Part shown: positions 1 through 8,838 of the stretch, piece after piece
Numbering within the stretch: position 1 is the stretch's first letter
Layout of the letters: every line of letters begins with the position of its first letter
From: Blastocatellia bacterium
Lineage (GTDB): Bacteria > Acidobacteriota > Blastocatellia > Pyrinomonadales > Pyrinomonadaceae
DNA length: 64,000 nucleotides
Assembly (NCBI GenBank): GCA_016789265.1
Contig: JAEUQK010000015.1
Coordinates: forward strand, 1-64,000
Reading direction: 5' to 3'
Position numbers and translations under genes: made by a program
The notes under the pieces: model-generated
The model's database searches: none
What the model saw: the letters and a program-made list of their open reading frames with translations, nothing else
What the model was told of the DNA's origin: nothing

Positions 1-61
1 ATGACCTTTTTAAAGGCCACTGTTCCATTACCCGCGCGGCCCGAGGGATGGAAATAAAATT

Positions 62-886
62 ATGAGAAGTAAACTCACCAGAGCATTAGCGTCAAAATTT
101 CTGGCGTTCGCATTCGTGCTATTCGGAACAGCCGCTGCATACGCGCAAAATACGGGCGATGATTGGACCGGTGTATATGCGGGCGGATATGTCGGCATAA
201 CACATTCGCGTCCGACCCTGTCGACCTCAACGGTTTACTCAGACACCGGATATTTTGCAAATTCGAGCGTCACGGCAATAAATGCCGATGGAACTCGCCG
301 CGTGTCCGGCAACCGGTTTACCGGCGGCGGCCAATTCGGCTACAACAAGCAGTTTGGACGCATCGTAGTCGGAGCCGAAGCAGATTTCGGGGCCCAGCAG
401 GTTTCGAAGGGGTTCACGGTAACACGTGAATATCCGTGCTGTTCGCCGACTGCTTATACGATCAACCAGGAAGTTAAGTCTGACTGGCTTTTCACGGCCC
501 GCCCACGCGTTGGAGTAACGGCCGGCAAGGCCCTTATATACGGCACCGGAGGACTTGCCGTTACTAACGTCAAGTACTCGGCCTCATTCACCGACACTTA
601 TGCTTCTGCTGTCGAATCGGCCGAGATCGATAAGACGAAGGCGGGTTATGCTCTCGGTGGCGGTGTTGAAGTGAAGGTTTCAAAGCGATTCTCGGTAAAA
701 GGTGAATACCTTTTCAGCGATTTCGGCAAGGAAACAGTCACCAGTAACAATCTGACTTCGCAGGGTGGTGGAAGTGAAGAGCTAAACGGCGTAATCGGCA
801 CGCAGACCTGGCCGGCAAATGTGTTTACACATTCGGTAAAGCTGCAAAACCACAATTTCCGCTTCGGCGTAAATTATCGGTTCTAG
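62..886 (+). CDS. Outer-membrane beta-barrel protein (opacity/Omp25-like)
   Basis: A 274-residue protein with a classic signal peptide (basic start, hydrophobic core, AYA-Q cleavage near residue 28). The mature part is glycine- and aromatic-rich with alternating polar/hydrophobic stretches and ends in a phenylalanine (NYRF), the usual last residue of Gram-negative outer-membrane barrels. Motifs such as GGQFGYNKQFG, GVTAGKALIYGTGGLAV and VKGEYLFSDFG are typical of the 8-strand barrel family that includes Omp25 and opacity proteins. It probably sits in the outer membrane; any ligand or pore function cannot be read from the sequence. It stands alone and is followed by its own terminator. Confidence 0.8.
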   Translation: MRSKLTRALASKFLAFAFVLFGTAAAYAQNTGDDWTGVYAGGYVGITHSRPTLSTSTVYSDTGYFANSSVTAINADGTRRVSGNRFTGGGQFGYNKQFGRIVVGAEADFGAQQVSKGFTVTREYPCCSPTAYTINQEVKSDWLFTARPRVGVTAGKALIYGTGGLAVTNVKYSASFTDTYASAVESAEIDKTKAGYALGGGVEVKVSKRFSVKGEYLFSDFGKETVTSNNLTSQGGGSEELNGVIGTQTWPANVFTHSVKLQNHNFRFGVNYRF

Positions 887-909
887 AACTGAGCAAATAT
901 TAATTCTTG

Positions 910-937
910 AGGCAGGCTGAAGTTGCCTGCCTTTTTC
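910..937 (+). terminator. Rho-independent terminator of the barrel gene
   Basis: A perfect 7-bp stem (GGCAGGC at 911-917 pairing with GCCTGCC at 925-931), extendable by one A-T pair, a 7-nt loop and a run of five T. It lies 24 bp after the stop codon of the barrel gene. Confidence 0.8.
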
Positions 938-950
938 ACTTGTGCGCGTC

Positions 951-2627
951 TTAGTCATTAAGCCCGCGGGACTCGATGTGTTTCTTGGCGATCTCGAGCG
1001 CGGCAAATAAGTCGGGGGCGAAGTTGTTTCGGTTAACGAGGTCAACAAAACCGGACTTTCTCATCACCCGATAGACTGATCGGGAAACCGCCGAGAACAC
1101 TATGATGCAGCCGCCCGAGTGAGATTCTTTCACCAATTCTTCGAGAATATGGATCCCGCTCGCATCTATGCTGGGAACCTGCCGCATACGCAAAATGATC
1201 ACGGCGGGCTTCTTTGAAACAACGCGGATAGATTCTTTGAATTGGCTGACCGCGCCAAAGAACAGTGAACCGTAAACCTCAAAGACCTCGACGCCTTTCG
1301 GAATGTCGATCTTCGACATATCGCGGCCCTTGAACTCTTCGTCTTCCTCAAGCGTGTCAGTTACAAAATCGACATGAGCCTCTTTCGACATCTTCTGCAG
1401 GAAAAGGAACGCGGCAAGCAAGATACCGACTTGAATGGCGACCGTAAGCTCGATAAAGACCGTGAGCAAAAACGTCGCAAGCAATACCGCGATGTCGCCC
1501 CGAGGACTTTTCAACAGGTGCTGAAACTCGCGCCATTCGCTCATGTTATATGCGACAACGATGAGAACGGCGGCAAGTGTCGCCATCGGGATCATTGCCG
1601 CCCATTTCCCGATGAAAAGGAGGACGAGGAGTAGAAAGACCGCATGAATGATCGAAGCGAAGGGCGTCTTGCCGCCGCTCTTTATATTAGTTGCAGTGCG
1701 GGCAATGGCACCGGTGGCCGGAATGCCGCCGAAAATGGCCGACGCAATGTTTCCCGCACCCTGGCCGATCAATTCCATGTTCGAGCGATGGCGTGTCCCG
1801 GTCATGCCGTCGGCAACGACAGACGAAAGCAGTGATTCAAGTGCGGCAAGGATCGCTATCGTTATAGCCGGCGAGAACAATTGTTGAAAGCTCGACCAGG
1901 AAATGGCTGGAAGCTGCGGCGAGGGAAGCCCGGTCGGCATTCCTCCGAAACGGGATTGGATAGTATCGACCGGGATCTGGAAATATTGGACCGCGATCGT
2001 TGCTGCCAGGATCGCGATCAATTGGCCCGGAACGCGGTGCGTTACGCGCGGCCAAAGCACGATGATGAGAAGCGACGCGAGCCCTACACAGACCGTATAT
2101 GGATCGATGTTCGATATATGTCGTACGTATTCTACCCACTTCTCGACGAAGTCCGCAGGCACTTTTTCGATCCTCAGGCCGAGAAAATCGTTGACCTGAG
2201 ACGAAAAGATGATCAAGGCGATACCCGACGTAAAACCAACGATCACGGGATATGGAACGAACTTGAGCAGCGCCCCCATTCGGGCTAGTCCCATTATCAC
2301 GAGCATCACGCCGGCGATGAGCGTCGCAATGACCAGGCCGTCGTATCCATACTTTTGAACAATGCCGTAAACGATGACGACGAATGCGCCTGTCGGCCCG
2401 CTGATCTGAGTTCGCGAACCGCCTAGTACGGCAATTACGAAGCCGGCGACGATCGCAGTGTAAAGGCCCTGCTCCGGCTTAACGCCGGAAGCAATGGCCA
2501 GCGCGATCGCAAGCGGCAATGCGACGACGCCGACGGTCAAACCACCCATCAGGTCTCCCTGAAATTGCTTGAACGTATAGCCTTCTTTCAGGACGGACAG
2601 GAGTTTCGGTTCGAGCTTTCGATGCAT
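951..2627 (-). CDS. SulP family anion transporter with STAS domain
   Basis: An inner-membrane SLC26/SulP transporter (sulfate, bicarbonate or another anion; substrate not readable). The N-terminal two thirds are transmembrane, with the family block GLYTAIVAGFV and GSRTQISGPTGAFV near residues 55-85. The last ~120 residues form a cytoplasmic STAS domain (VEVFEVYGSLFFGAV ... IILRMRQVPSIDASGIHIL). The start at 2627 (MHRKLEPK) is preferred because the 73 residues encoded upstream are unlike the family and overlap palindromic repeat DNA. Its upstream side faces the RAYT element. Confidence 0.9.
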   Translation of the reverse strand: MHRKLEPKLLSVLKEGYTFKQFQGDLMGGLTVGVVALPLAIALAIASGVKPEQGLYTAIVAGFVIAVLGGSRTQISGPTGAFVVIVYGIVQKYGYDGLVIATLIAGVMLVIMGLARMGALLKFVPYPVIVGFTSGIALIIFSSQVNDFLGLRIEKVPADFVEKWVEYVRHISNIDPYTVCVGLASLLIIVLWPRVTHRVPGQLIAILAATIAVQYFQIPVDTIQSRFGGMPTGLPSPQLPAISWSSFQQLFSPAITIAILAALESLLSSVVADGMTGTRHRSNMELIGQGAGNIASAIFGGIPATGAIARTATNIKSGGKTPFASIIHAVFLLLVLLFIGKWAAMIPMATLAAVLIVVAYNMSEWREFQHLLKSPRGDIAVLLATFLLTVFIELTVAIQVGILLAAFLFLQKMSKEAHVDFVTDTLEEDEEFKGRDMSKIDIPKGVEVFEVYGSLFFGAVSQFKESIRVVSKKPAVIILRMRQVPSIDASGIHILEELVKESHSGGCIIVFSAVSRSVYRVMRKSGFVDLVNRNNFAPDLFAALEIAKKHIESRGLND

Positions 2628-2670
2628 GGAATCAAAGTATGTTATTAAATTGTATTGCCTTTTGACAGAG

Positions 2671-2746
2671 CCGTCGGCTTCGCCGGCCCTTTGCGGAAAA
2701 GTTTCACTTTTCCGCAGGATCCAAAAGGTGACAGCGGCTTTGCCGC
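2671..2746. repeat. REP-like palindromes, downstream side of the RAYT gene
   Basis: A perfect 11-bp inverted repeat with a 3-nt loop (TGCGGAAAAGT at 2692-2702 / ACTTTTCCGCA at 2706-2716). It is accompanied by GCGGC-TTT-GCCGC at 2734-2746 and a GC-rich GCCG/CGGC palindrome at 2670-2687. The same GCGGAAAA...TTTTCCGC and GCGGC-NNN-GCCGC palindromes recur on the other side of the transposase-like gene, so the two sides look like paired REP/BIME elements. Confidence 0.7.
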
Positions 2747-2766
2747 CCGTATGTAAAGTTGTGGAT

Positions 2767-3213
2767 TCATTTTCGCCAACTGATCTGTTGGTGATCGGTA
2801 CAAAGAGGTTCATTTTCCAGTTGACGCCCATGCAACTGGCGAGCACTGGAAAAACTATATTCGTTAGGATGATCGACCAGGTTGGCTCTCACCGGGTTTA
2901 GGTGAAGGTACTGGATCTTTTGAAACAATGAGGCTTCGCCGGCAAGGCGAATGCCATTCGGATGGTGCTGGTAAACAGAGTGTTTATGTTTGTTATCCCG
3001 CTCCTGTATTCGGAGTTTTACAAGCGAACTTTCATGACCGTTTGCCTTTAGATAGTCGATAACCCGTTTTGCAGAAACACCGTTGAGGTACCGAAGCACA
3101 TCGGTCATTTCCTTTGTTCCGTCAGTAATGACATGAGAATGATCGGGCATGATCACATAGGCAAAGATCATGAACCCGCAGGATCTCCGAGCTTCCGTTG
3201 AGATTCGAAACAT
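2767..3213 (-). CDS. REP-associated tyrosine transposase-like protein (RAYT, Y1 family)
   Basis: A 148-residue protein carrying the single-strand transposase/relaxase HUH signature (MPDHSHV, near residues 22-28) and the block YLHLNPVRANLV around residues 103-114, both characteristic of IS200-like Y1 transposases of the RAYT type. In this family the HUH histidines bind the metal and a tyrosine attacks DNA at REP hairpins. It lacks the ~30 N-terminal residues most RAYTs have, because a TGA lies two codons before the ATG; it may be truncated or a short variant. REP-like palindromes on both sides support a domesticated RAYT/REP unit rather than a complete insertion sequence. Confidence 0.75.
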   Translation of the reverse strand: MFRISTEARRSCGFMIFAYVIMPDHSHVITDGTKEMTDVLRYLNGVSAKRVIDYLKANGHESSLVKLRIQERDNKHKHSVYQHHPNGIRLAGEASLFQKIQYLHLNPVRANLVDHPNEYSFSSARQLHGRQLENEPLCTDHQQISWRK

Positions 3214-3226
3214 TACTCACCAACCA

Positions 3227-3299
3227 GCGGCACAGCCGCGCATCATTTTTGCGATTAGCGGAAAAGTAGAATTTTTCCGCAAGGGCGCGGCAAAGCCGC
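3227..3299. repeat. REP-like palindromes, upstream side of the RAYT gene
   Basis: Three inverted repeats in 73 bp: GCGGC-ACA-GCCGC at 3227-3239, GCGGAAAA / TTTTCCGC at 3258-3265 and 3273-3280, and GCGGC-AAA-GCCGC at 3287-3299. The middle palindrome shares its arms with the one at 2692-2716. The block lies between the RAYT gene start and the 3' end of hisS. Confidence 0.7.
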
Positions 3300-3305
3300 A
3301 AATGA

Positions 3306-4682
3306 TCAAGCAGTATATTCTGCGATCATCTTGCCTGTTTCGTCACGTTCGACCGTATTTTGTTCGCCTGAACCCATATTCTTGATCGTCACTTTGTTTT
3401 CGGCGAGTTCGTTTTCGCCGAGGACGCAGACGAATGGGACCTTGATCGAATCGGCATATTTGATCTGTTTGCCGAGTTTGTCCGCTTCGGGATAGACCGT
3501 GACGCGGATACCGGCCGAGCGGAGTTCGCTTGCGAGTTTGATAGATTCAGAGATCGTTTCCTCGTTCCAGAGCGTGACCATAACATCCGCGGGCGTCGAT
3601 TCGGCGATCTCCGGCGGGAACATTCCACGTTCGTCCATTACGACCAGAATGCGCTCAAGTCCGAGCGAAAATCCGCACGCCGGTATCTGCTCTTTACCGA
3701 ACATCCCAATAAGGCCGTCGTAACGCCCGCCGCCGCCGAGCGATCCTGCGAGGTCGGGAACATTGATCTCCATGATCGCGCCGGTATAATAGGAAAGTCC
3801 GCGAGCAAGCGAGGGGTCAAGTTCTATCGGGCATCCCGGGGCGAATTTGAGGATCTCGCCGATCTTGGTCAGCACCTCATTGCTTACGATATTGATCAAG
3901 TTGCTGACGATCGTTCGATTTACTTCCTTGCCTTCACCGATGATCCGATGGGTTTCCTCAAAGATGTCGAGGAGCATTTTCGAAGCAGTTTCCGGAACGC
4001 CACGCTGTGCGAGTTCGGTTGCGACGCCCTCGGTCCCGATCTTGTCGAGTTTGTCTATAGCGACCAAAGTGTCGCCATGCAGTTCTTCAGGTACGCCTGC
4101 CGTATCGAGGATGTCAGCAAGTACCTCGCGGTGATTTAGCCTGACAACAAAATCGTTAAAGCCGAGCCGCTTCAATATCTCGCTCACTGCCGAGATCAAT
4201 TCAGCCTCGACAACCATCGACGACGAGCCGATGGAGTCAACATCGCACTGATAAAACTCGCGAAATCGTCCGCGAGCGGGGCGGTCGGCGCGCCAAACGG
4301 GTTGTATCTGGTAGCGCTTGAAAAATTTGGGAAGTTCGTTCTTGTTGTTTGCCACAACCCGGGCAAGAGGAACTGTGAGGTCGTATCTTAGTGCCAGATC
4401 GGACAATTCGTTCAGAGTGCGCGATTCATCGCGTTCCGGCGAGCTAAAGATCGCGCTCTGAACGAGTTTTTCACCCCGCTTCAAGATGCGAAAGATGAGC
4501 TGGTTTCCCTCTTCGCCGTATTTTCCCATCAGGGTCTCGAGGTTCTCGACCGCGGGCGTTTCGAGCGGTTCGAAGCCGTAGCTTTCGTAAACCTCTTTTA
4601 TGATGCCGATGACGTAGTTACGCTTGCGAACGTCGGCGGGCAAAAAATCACGCATTCCGCGGGCTGGATTTGTTTTTGACAT
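3306..4682 (-). CDS. hisS: Histidyl-tRNA synthetase
   Basis: A 458-residue class II aminoacyl-tRNA synthetase that charges tRNA-His in the cytoplasm. Visible: the N-terminal NPARGMRDFLP block, motif 2 (RFREFYQCDVDSIG near residue 140), the histidine-specific HisA motif GLSYYTGAIMEI, and motif 3-like GGGGRYDGLIGMFG followed by ACGFSLGLERI. The C-terminal anticodon-binding domain starts around residue 360 (ADVMVTLWNEE). The length is normal. It lies downstream of the gamma-carbonic anhydrase and murJ genes on the same strand, and an unusual nested hairpin ends 10 bp before its start codon. Confidence 0.95.
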   Translation of the reverse strand: MSKTNPARGMRDFLPADVRKRNYVIGIIKEVYESYGFEPLETPAVENLETLMGKYGEEGNQLIFRILKRGEKLVQSAIFSSPERDESRTLNELSDLALRYDLTVPLARVVANNKNELPKFFKRYQIQPVWRADRPARGRFREFYQCDVDSIGSSSMVVEAELISAVSEILKRLGFNDFVVRLNHREVLADILDTAGVPEELHGDTLVAIDKLDKIGTEGVATELAQRGVPETASKMLLDIFEETHRIIGEGKEVNRTIVSNLINIVSNEVLTKIGEILKFAPGCPIELDPSLARGLSYYTGAIMEINVPDLAGSLGGGGRYDGLIGMFGKEQIPACGFSLGLERILVVMDERGMFPPEIAESTPADVMVTLWNEETISESIKLASELRSAGIRVTVYPEADKLGKQIKYADSIKVPFVCVLGENELAENKVTIKNMGSGEQNTVERDETGKMIAEYTA

Positions 4683-4692
4683 AAGAACTCAA

Positions 4693-4743
4693 ACAGGATG
4701 CACAGGATATACGTGACGAGAAGTCACATCCTGATCATCCTGT
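4693..4743. repeat. Nested inverted repeat built of ACAGGAT units
   Basis: Two ACAGGAT copies (4693-4699, 4702-4708) face ATCCTGA (4728-4734) and ATCCTGT (4737-4743). Inside them is a perfect GTGAC/GTCAC stem (4713-4717 / 4723-4727) with a 5-nt loop. Transcribed from the minus strand it would fold into one long hairpin just before the hisS start. No T-run follows, so it is not a typical terminator. It could be a dispersed repeat or a leader structure. Confidence 0.6.
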
Positions 4744-4770
4744 ATATCGTGTTTCAATTTTCCGCTAATA

Positions 4771-5289
4771 TCAAACTTCGCTTGTTTGGGTGTAAAGCCG
4801 CTTCAGTTCGACGTAGTTTTGCCAGGAGTGTTGGAGCGAGGCAAGTTCGTCTTCGGTAAGCTCGCGTTTTACGCGGCCCGGAGAGCCGATGACGAGAGAT
4901 CGCGGCGGAATTTGAGTTCCGGGTGTCACCAGCGTTCCTGCCCCGACAAGCGAATTTGCCCCAACGCGGACACCATCCATTAATATCGCTCCGATACCTA
5001 TCAAACAGCCGCGTTCGACGTGGCAGGCATGAAGCGTCACGCGGTGGCCGACAGTAACTTCTTCTTCGACAATGGTAGGCAGGCCTTTGGAACTGACGTG
5101 TATTATCGTTTGGTCCTGAATATTCGTCCGGGCGCCGATCCGAATGTAATTCACGTCGCCGCGCAAGATCGAGCCGAACCACACACTCGCGTCCTCACCG
5201 ATCTCGACATCGCCGATGATATTTGCATCATGAGCGACGAAAGCTGTTGGGTGGATCTGCGGATGAAAATCATTGAATGTGATCATCAT
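4771..5289 (-). CDS. Gamma-class carbonic anhydrase-like hexapeptide protein
   Basis: A 172-residue left-handed beta-helix protein of the gamma-carbonic anhydrase/YrdA/PaaY group. Hexapeptide-repeat turns run from residue ~18 to 135 (ANIIGDVEIGEDASVWFG, GCLIGIGAILMDGVRVG). The histidines of IIHVSS and VGHRVTLHAC match the metal-ligand positions of the family. The QDQTIIHV segment and GSPGRVKRELT tail are typical. The true activity (carbonic anhydrase or another zinc enzyme) cannot be settled from sequence. It starts 4 bp after murJ stops, so the two are probably co-transcribed. Start could be 5289 or 5286 (Met-Met). Confidence 0.88.
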   Translation of the reverse strand: MMITFNDFHPQIHPTAFVAHDANIIGDVEIGEDASVWFGSILRGDVNYIRIGARTNIQDQTIIHVSSKGLPTIVEEEVTVGHRVTLHACHVERGCLIGIGAILMDGVRVGANSLVGAGTLVTPGTQIPPRSLVIGSPGRVKRELTEDELASLQHSWQNYVELKRLYTQTSEV

Positions 5290-5293
5290 AGGG

Positions 5294-7045
5294 CTATCGT
5301 GTAAATTTTCGCCGGATGGTGCTTATCGCTTGTTCTAGTTCCTTTACCCTCAGCATTTTAGCCGCGATCATAAATGTGGCGCCACCGAGCACGATCGGAA
5401 CAAGTGCCTCGACCGCATGATTCACCAATCTCGTTCCGCCGATCTGCGTATGTAGCAAGTAGTAGCTCGCGTAGCATACAGCGGACATCAACAGGGCCGC
5501 CGCGAGGACCTTGAAAAATGCCGCAGCGATCACGCGGCCATTAAGCCTGCGTATCTTTCTTCGCATGAACCAGATCAACGCGGCAAAATTGATGAGCGCG
5601 ACGCAAGACGTGGCTAGAGCGACGCCGACATGGCCGTAGCCGCTCGGCGTCTCCGGCGTAACGCCATAGTGCGAGAGCCATTCGCGGAAAAAGTAACTTC
5701 CCAATGCGTTGACCACGATAGATGCAAGGGCAATGATCATCGGTGTTTTGGCGTCGTTCATCGCGTAGAACGCTGGCGAGATGACCTTTATGGCGGCATA
5801 TCCGGCAAGGCCGACCGAGTAGCCCGCGAGGGCCAACGAGGTCATATCGGTTGCCGTCGAAGTAAATTTGCCGTGCTCATAAATGAGCCGGACGATAGGC
5901 TCGCCGAGTACGATCAGGCCGCAAGCCGCCGGAATGGTCATCAGGAAGACGAGATTCATGGACGACGATAGCGTATCGCGAAATTCGACCGTCTTACCTT
6001 CTTTGGCAAGCCGCGAGAGCACCGGAATTGCCGCCGTGCCGACCGCCACGCCGAAAAGCCCGATAGGGAACTGCATAAGCCGGAACGAATAGCTTAGCCA
6101 GCCCTGTGCGCCATCGATACCTGAGACGAAGTACGTATTGATGAGGACATTGATCTGGACCGCCGACGTACCGATGATCGCCGGTGCCATCAGCGACATC
6201 ACACGTTTCACACCTTCGTCGGTGAAGCTAAGCACAGGCAGGAAGCGAAACCCGACCTTGAAGAGGGACGGTACCTGCATCAGGAACTGCGATGCACCGC
6301 CGATCAGCGTGCCGATCGCCATCCCGATGATCGCCCATTGTGCCGATGTTCCCGGAATACCTGAAGCGTCCGGTGTGCCGAGCCATCCGCCGCCGCTCAG
6401 CCAATATGCCAGGCAGAGTCCGATTATCATCGAGACGATGTTGAAAACGGTCGAAGCCGACGCGGGAATGCCAAAAACACCTTTTGTATTTAGAACGCCC
6501 ATCGCGACTGCCGCAAGAGCGACGAGCAGGATGAACGGAAACATTATTTGCGTGAGCGTTGTCGCGAGAGCCGCTTTTTCGGGAGAAAAACCATCGGCCA
6601 CCAAATCGACGAACTGACGAGAGAAGACAATGCCGACGATGCAGATCACGCTCATGATAACGGCGAGTCCGTTGATCACGAGTCCCGCAAGATGCCATGC
6701 GGCCTTCTCGCCTTTTTCGATCTGGTAATCAGTGAAAACCTTGACGAATGCGGCCGAGAGAGCCCCTTCGGCAAAGAGGTCGCGAAGCACGTTTGGTATT
6801 CGGAACGCAACGACATATGCGTCGTACAAAAAGCCAGCACCGAAAAAGTAGGCAAACACCTGTTCTCGGATCAGCCCCAGCAGCCTTGAGAACATGACCG
6901 CGATCGAAACTATGCCTGCAGACCGGGCTACGCTTTGCTGTTTCGAGACCGGTTCTTCGGCCGCGATCACCGTCGCCGGATCAGCCGGTTCGGCGAGGTC
7001 TTCCGGTGATATGATCTCTGGCGGGTCTTTTTCGATTTCGCTCAT
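5294..7045 (-). CDS. murJ: Lipid II flippase MurJ (MviN family)
   Basis: A polytopic MOP-superfamily protein of 583 residues that moves lipid II across the inner membrane for peptidoglycan synthesis. Family blocks seen: SIAVMFSRLLGLIREQVFAYFFG, AYVVAFRIPNVLRDLFAEGALSAAFVKVF, QFPIGLFGVAVGTAAIPVLSR and VKVISPAFYAMNDAKTPM. About 14 hydrophobic segments follow an acidic cytoplasmic N-terminus rich in Glu/Pro. The start at 7045 (MSEIEKDPP) is chosen; 17 extra residues upstream are unlikely coding. It heads a minus-strand run with the gamma-carbonic anhydrase and hisS genes. Confidence 0.93.
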   Translation of the reverse strand: MSEIEKDPPEIISPEDLAEPADPATVIAAEEPVSKQQSVARSAGIVSIAVMFSRLLGLIREQVFAYFFGAGFLYDAYVVAFRIPNVLRDLFAEGALSAAFVKVFTDYQIEKGEKAAWHLAGLVINGLAVIMSVICIVGIVFSRQFVDLVADGFSPEKAALATTLTQIMFPFILLVALAAVAMGVLNTKGVFGIPASASTVFNIVSMIIGLCLAYWLSGGGWLGTPDASGIPGTSAQWAIIGMAIGTLIGGASQFLMQVPSLFKVGFRFLPVLSFTDEGVKRVMSLMAPAIIGTSAVQINVLINTYFVSGIDGAQGWLSYSFRLMQFPIGLFGVAVGTAAIPVLSRLAKEGKTVEFRDTLSSSMNLVFLMTIPAACGLIVLGEPIVRLIYEHGKFTSTATDMTSLALAGYSVGLAGYAAIKVISPAFYAMNDAKTPMIIALASIVVNALGSYFFREWLSHYGVTPETPSGYGHVGVALATSCVALINFAALIWFMRRKIRRLNGRVIAAAFFKVLAAALLMSAVCYASYYLLHTQIGGTRLVNHAVEALVPIVLGGATFMIAAKMLRVKELEQAISTIRRKFTR

Positions 7046-7105
7046 TCGGCAAGTTCTGGCCTTAATGAGTTTGCTACAAACGATTTCGGCGAACAAGCTG
7101 ACAAC

Positions 7106-7134
7106 AAAAAAGGAAGCGGTATTAAACGCTTCCT
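7106..7134 (-). terminator. Terminator downstream of dacB
   Basis: A perfect 8-bp stem (AGGAAGCG 7111-7118 / CGCTTCCT 7127-7134) with an 8-nt loop, followed on the minus strand by a run of U from the A-tract at 7106-7110. It separates the dacB transcript from murJ, which must have its own promoter in the next 60 bp. Confidence 0.8.
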
Positions 7135-7160
7135 AAAATGATACTTCGATCTATTTTAGA

Positions 7161-8561
7161 TCATAAACTGCCGCGGGTCTGGCCGCTCGGGTAGGAGATA
7201 CGCGTCTTCGAAAGGCGATAATCGAGCGAAGTGGCCGAATACGAGATCGGCGCCGCTCCGCCAAACTGGCCCTGTATGGTCGAAACGTAATTGTTCTGAA
7301 AACTGCGGAACCGTGCAACGCTTCCACGCTGATTGAAGATCACAAAAAGCAGACGTCCGCCGCGCGTGTTCATCTCACCGGCAAGTGCACTTACGCCGCC
7401 GTCGGTGTTGCCGAGCGTTCCCGTTTTGCCTATAACGCTGCCCACGGAAAAATCGGTGTCAAATCTATTTTCCAGCGTGCCTTTGTCAACACCCGCGACC
7501 GGCATGATGTCCGCAAAAGTCATCCTGTTTCTGCCGAGTTCGCTGCGAAGCACACGAAGAAGCTTCATCATTGAGGCCGGAGTAACGCGATTTATCCCAA
7601 GTCCGCTTGACGATTGAAGATAAAATTCCCCGGGCATTGAGCCGGTGTCCTGTTGAACGATCCTCGCTACCGCGTACGGGCCGCCGACCATATCGCCAAG
7701 CCGCTCGGCCAGGAAATTGTTCGAATAGCACATCATCGCCTTCACGATCTCACGCATCGGGGCTGATTCGTGCGAAAAAAGCAATTTTGCGTTGCTCGGC
7801 ATCGACTGAACATAAACGCTGCCTGAAAAGGTGACGCTGGGCGGTTCGGGAACCGACGTCAATTGACCCGTGTTGATCAGGCGGCTTTTCCAATCGTGAA
7901 CTGCTGCGACGGGACGTTTCGCTGTATCCAAGGTCTTGAAAAACATCTGGCTCGCCTTCGCCGGAGACGTTGTGTAGTTCATCGCGAAATTATCAGTAAC
8001 GACAAGGTCGCCCTGAACATTGCGGATACCCATCCGATTCAGTTCATTCGCGAGAGCCATCGCGTGTTCATAACCAAAAACCGGGTCTCGACCGGAAATA
8101 TACAGATTTCCATGGATCGTGCCGGTTTCAGGTTCGTAACTTCCATCGGTCCAGACACTCGTCGCAAATCGATAGTCCGGGCCAAATGTCTTCAGTACCG
8201 CGTATGACGTGGCGATCTTCACGTTTGACGCAGGATTGTACGTTAACCGCGAACCGCTTTCGACCACGGGTTCGCCGTCCAGGGTCTCAACCAGAATGCC
8301 CGAATAACCCGGTATAGCCACATTCTCCAAGGTTGGGATGTTAGTGACTATCGGACTGTAGGAAATGGTTGTCGGCTTTACAACATCTACCGCAGAGGTC
8401 TTTTTGACCAATGGCGTCGCAGCCGTCTCCGGTGTGTCGCGCTGGACCTGAATGTCCTGTAGAAACGGTTTGGTGTCTTGCGCAGCCGAAAGACCCGCAA
8501 AGCCAAAAATCGAGACGGCAACGCTTAACCAAATGGTCTTTGAACGACTGTAAAATGACAT
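7161..8561 (-). CDS. dacB: D-alanyl-D-alanine carboxypeptidase/endopeptidase, PBP4 type (S13)
   Basis: A 466-residue periplasmic enzyme that trims or cleaves peptidoglycan peptide bridges. It has a signal peptide (SVAVSIFGFAGLSAAQ) and all three penicillin-binding motifs: SxxK as SNVK near residue 108, SxN as SNN near residue 281, and KTG in GKTGTLGNTDGG near residue 380. The region between the first two motifs carries the inserted domain typical of S13 enzymes. It is a single-gene unit with its own terminator, opposite in direction to the Ogg2 gene. Confidence 0.92.
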   Translation of the reverse strand: MSFYSRSKTIWLSVAVSIFGFAGLSAAQDTKPFLQDIQVQRDTPETAATPLVKKTSAVDVVKPTTISYSPIVTNIPTLENVAIPGYSGILVETLDGEPVVESGSRLTYNPASNVKIATSYAVLKTFGPDYRFATSVWTDGSYEPETGTIHGNLYISGRDPVFGYEHAMALANELNRMGIRNVQGDLVVTDNFAMNYTTSPAKASQMFFKTLDTAKRPVAAVHDWKSRLINTGQLTSVPEPPSVTFSGSVYVQSMPSNAKLLFSHESAPMREIVKAMMCYSNNFLAERLGDMVGGPYAVARIVQQDTGSMPGEFYLQSSSGLGINRVTPASMMKLLRVLRSELGRNRMTFADIMPVAGVDKGTLENRFDTDFSVGSVIGKTGTLGNTDGGVSALAGEMNTRGGRLLFVIFNQRGSVARFRSFQNNYVSTIQGQFGGAAPISYSATSLDYRLSKTRISYPSGQTRGSL

Positions 8562-8838
8562 CTATTGCTTTTTGTGAACCGGCCGGCTTTGAAGAGACGT
8601 TTCGTGAAAACGGCAAGTGAAGCCAAAACCGAGTATAACACAACCTCCAACCCTATTTTCAATCCGAAATTTCCGCCGGGAAATTCCAATTATTTGACGA
8701 TACTCAGATGAAATTTTTCGTTATTCTGATGTCATCAATTTAAGTATCCTAATGTTGTGTATTCACAACGCTTATACATAGAGAGTTACGAAGTTAACGC
8801 GCCGCGCGTTCCCGAAATTTCGTTGACAGCGCTATCGA

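Noticed and set aside
2640..3300. Complete IS200-type insertion sequence
   Set aside because: No defined element ends or target duplication; the palindromes resemble REP units rather than IS terminal hairpins.
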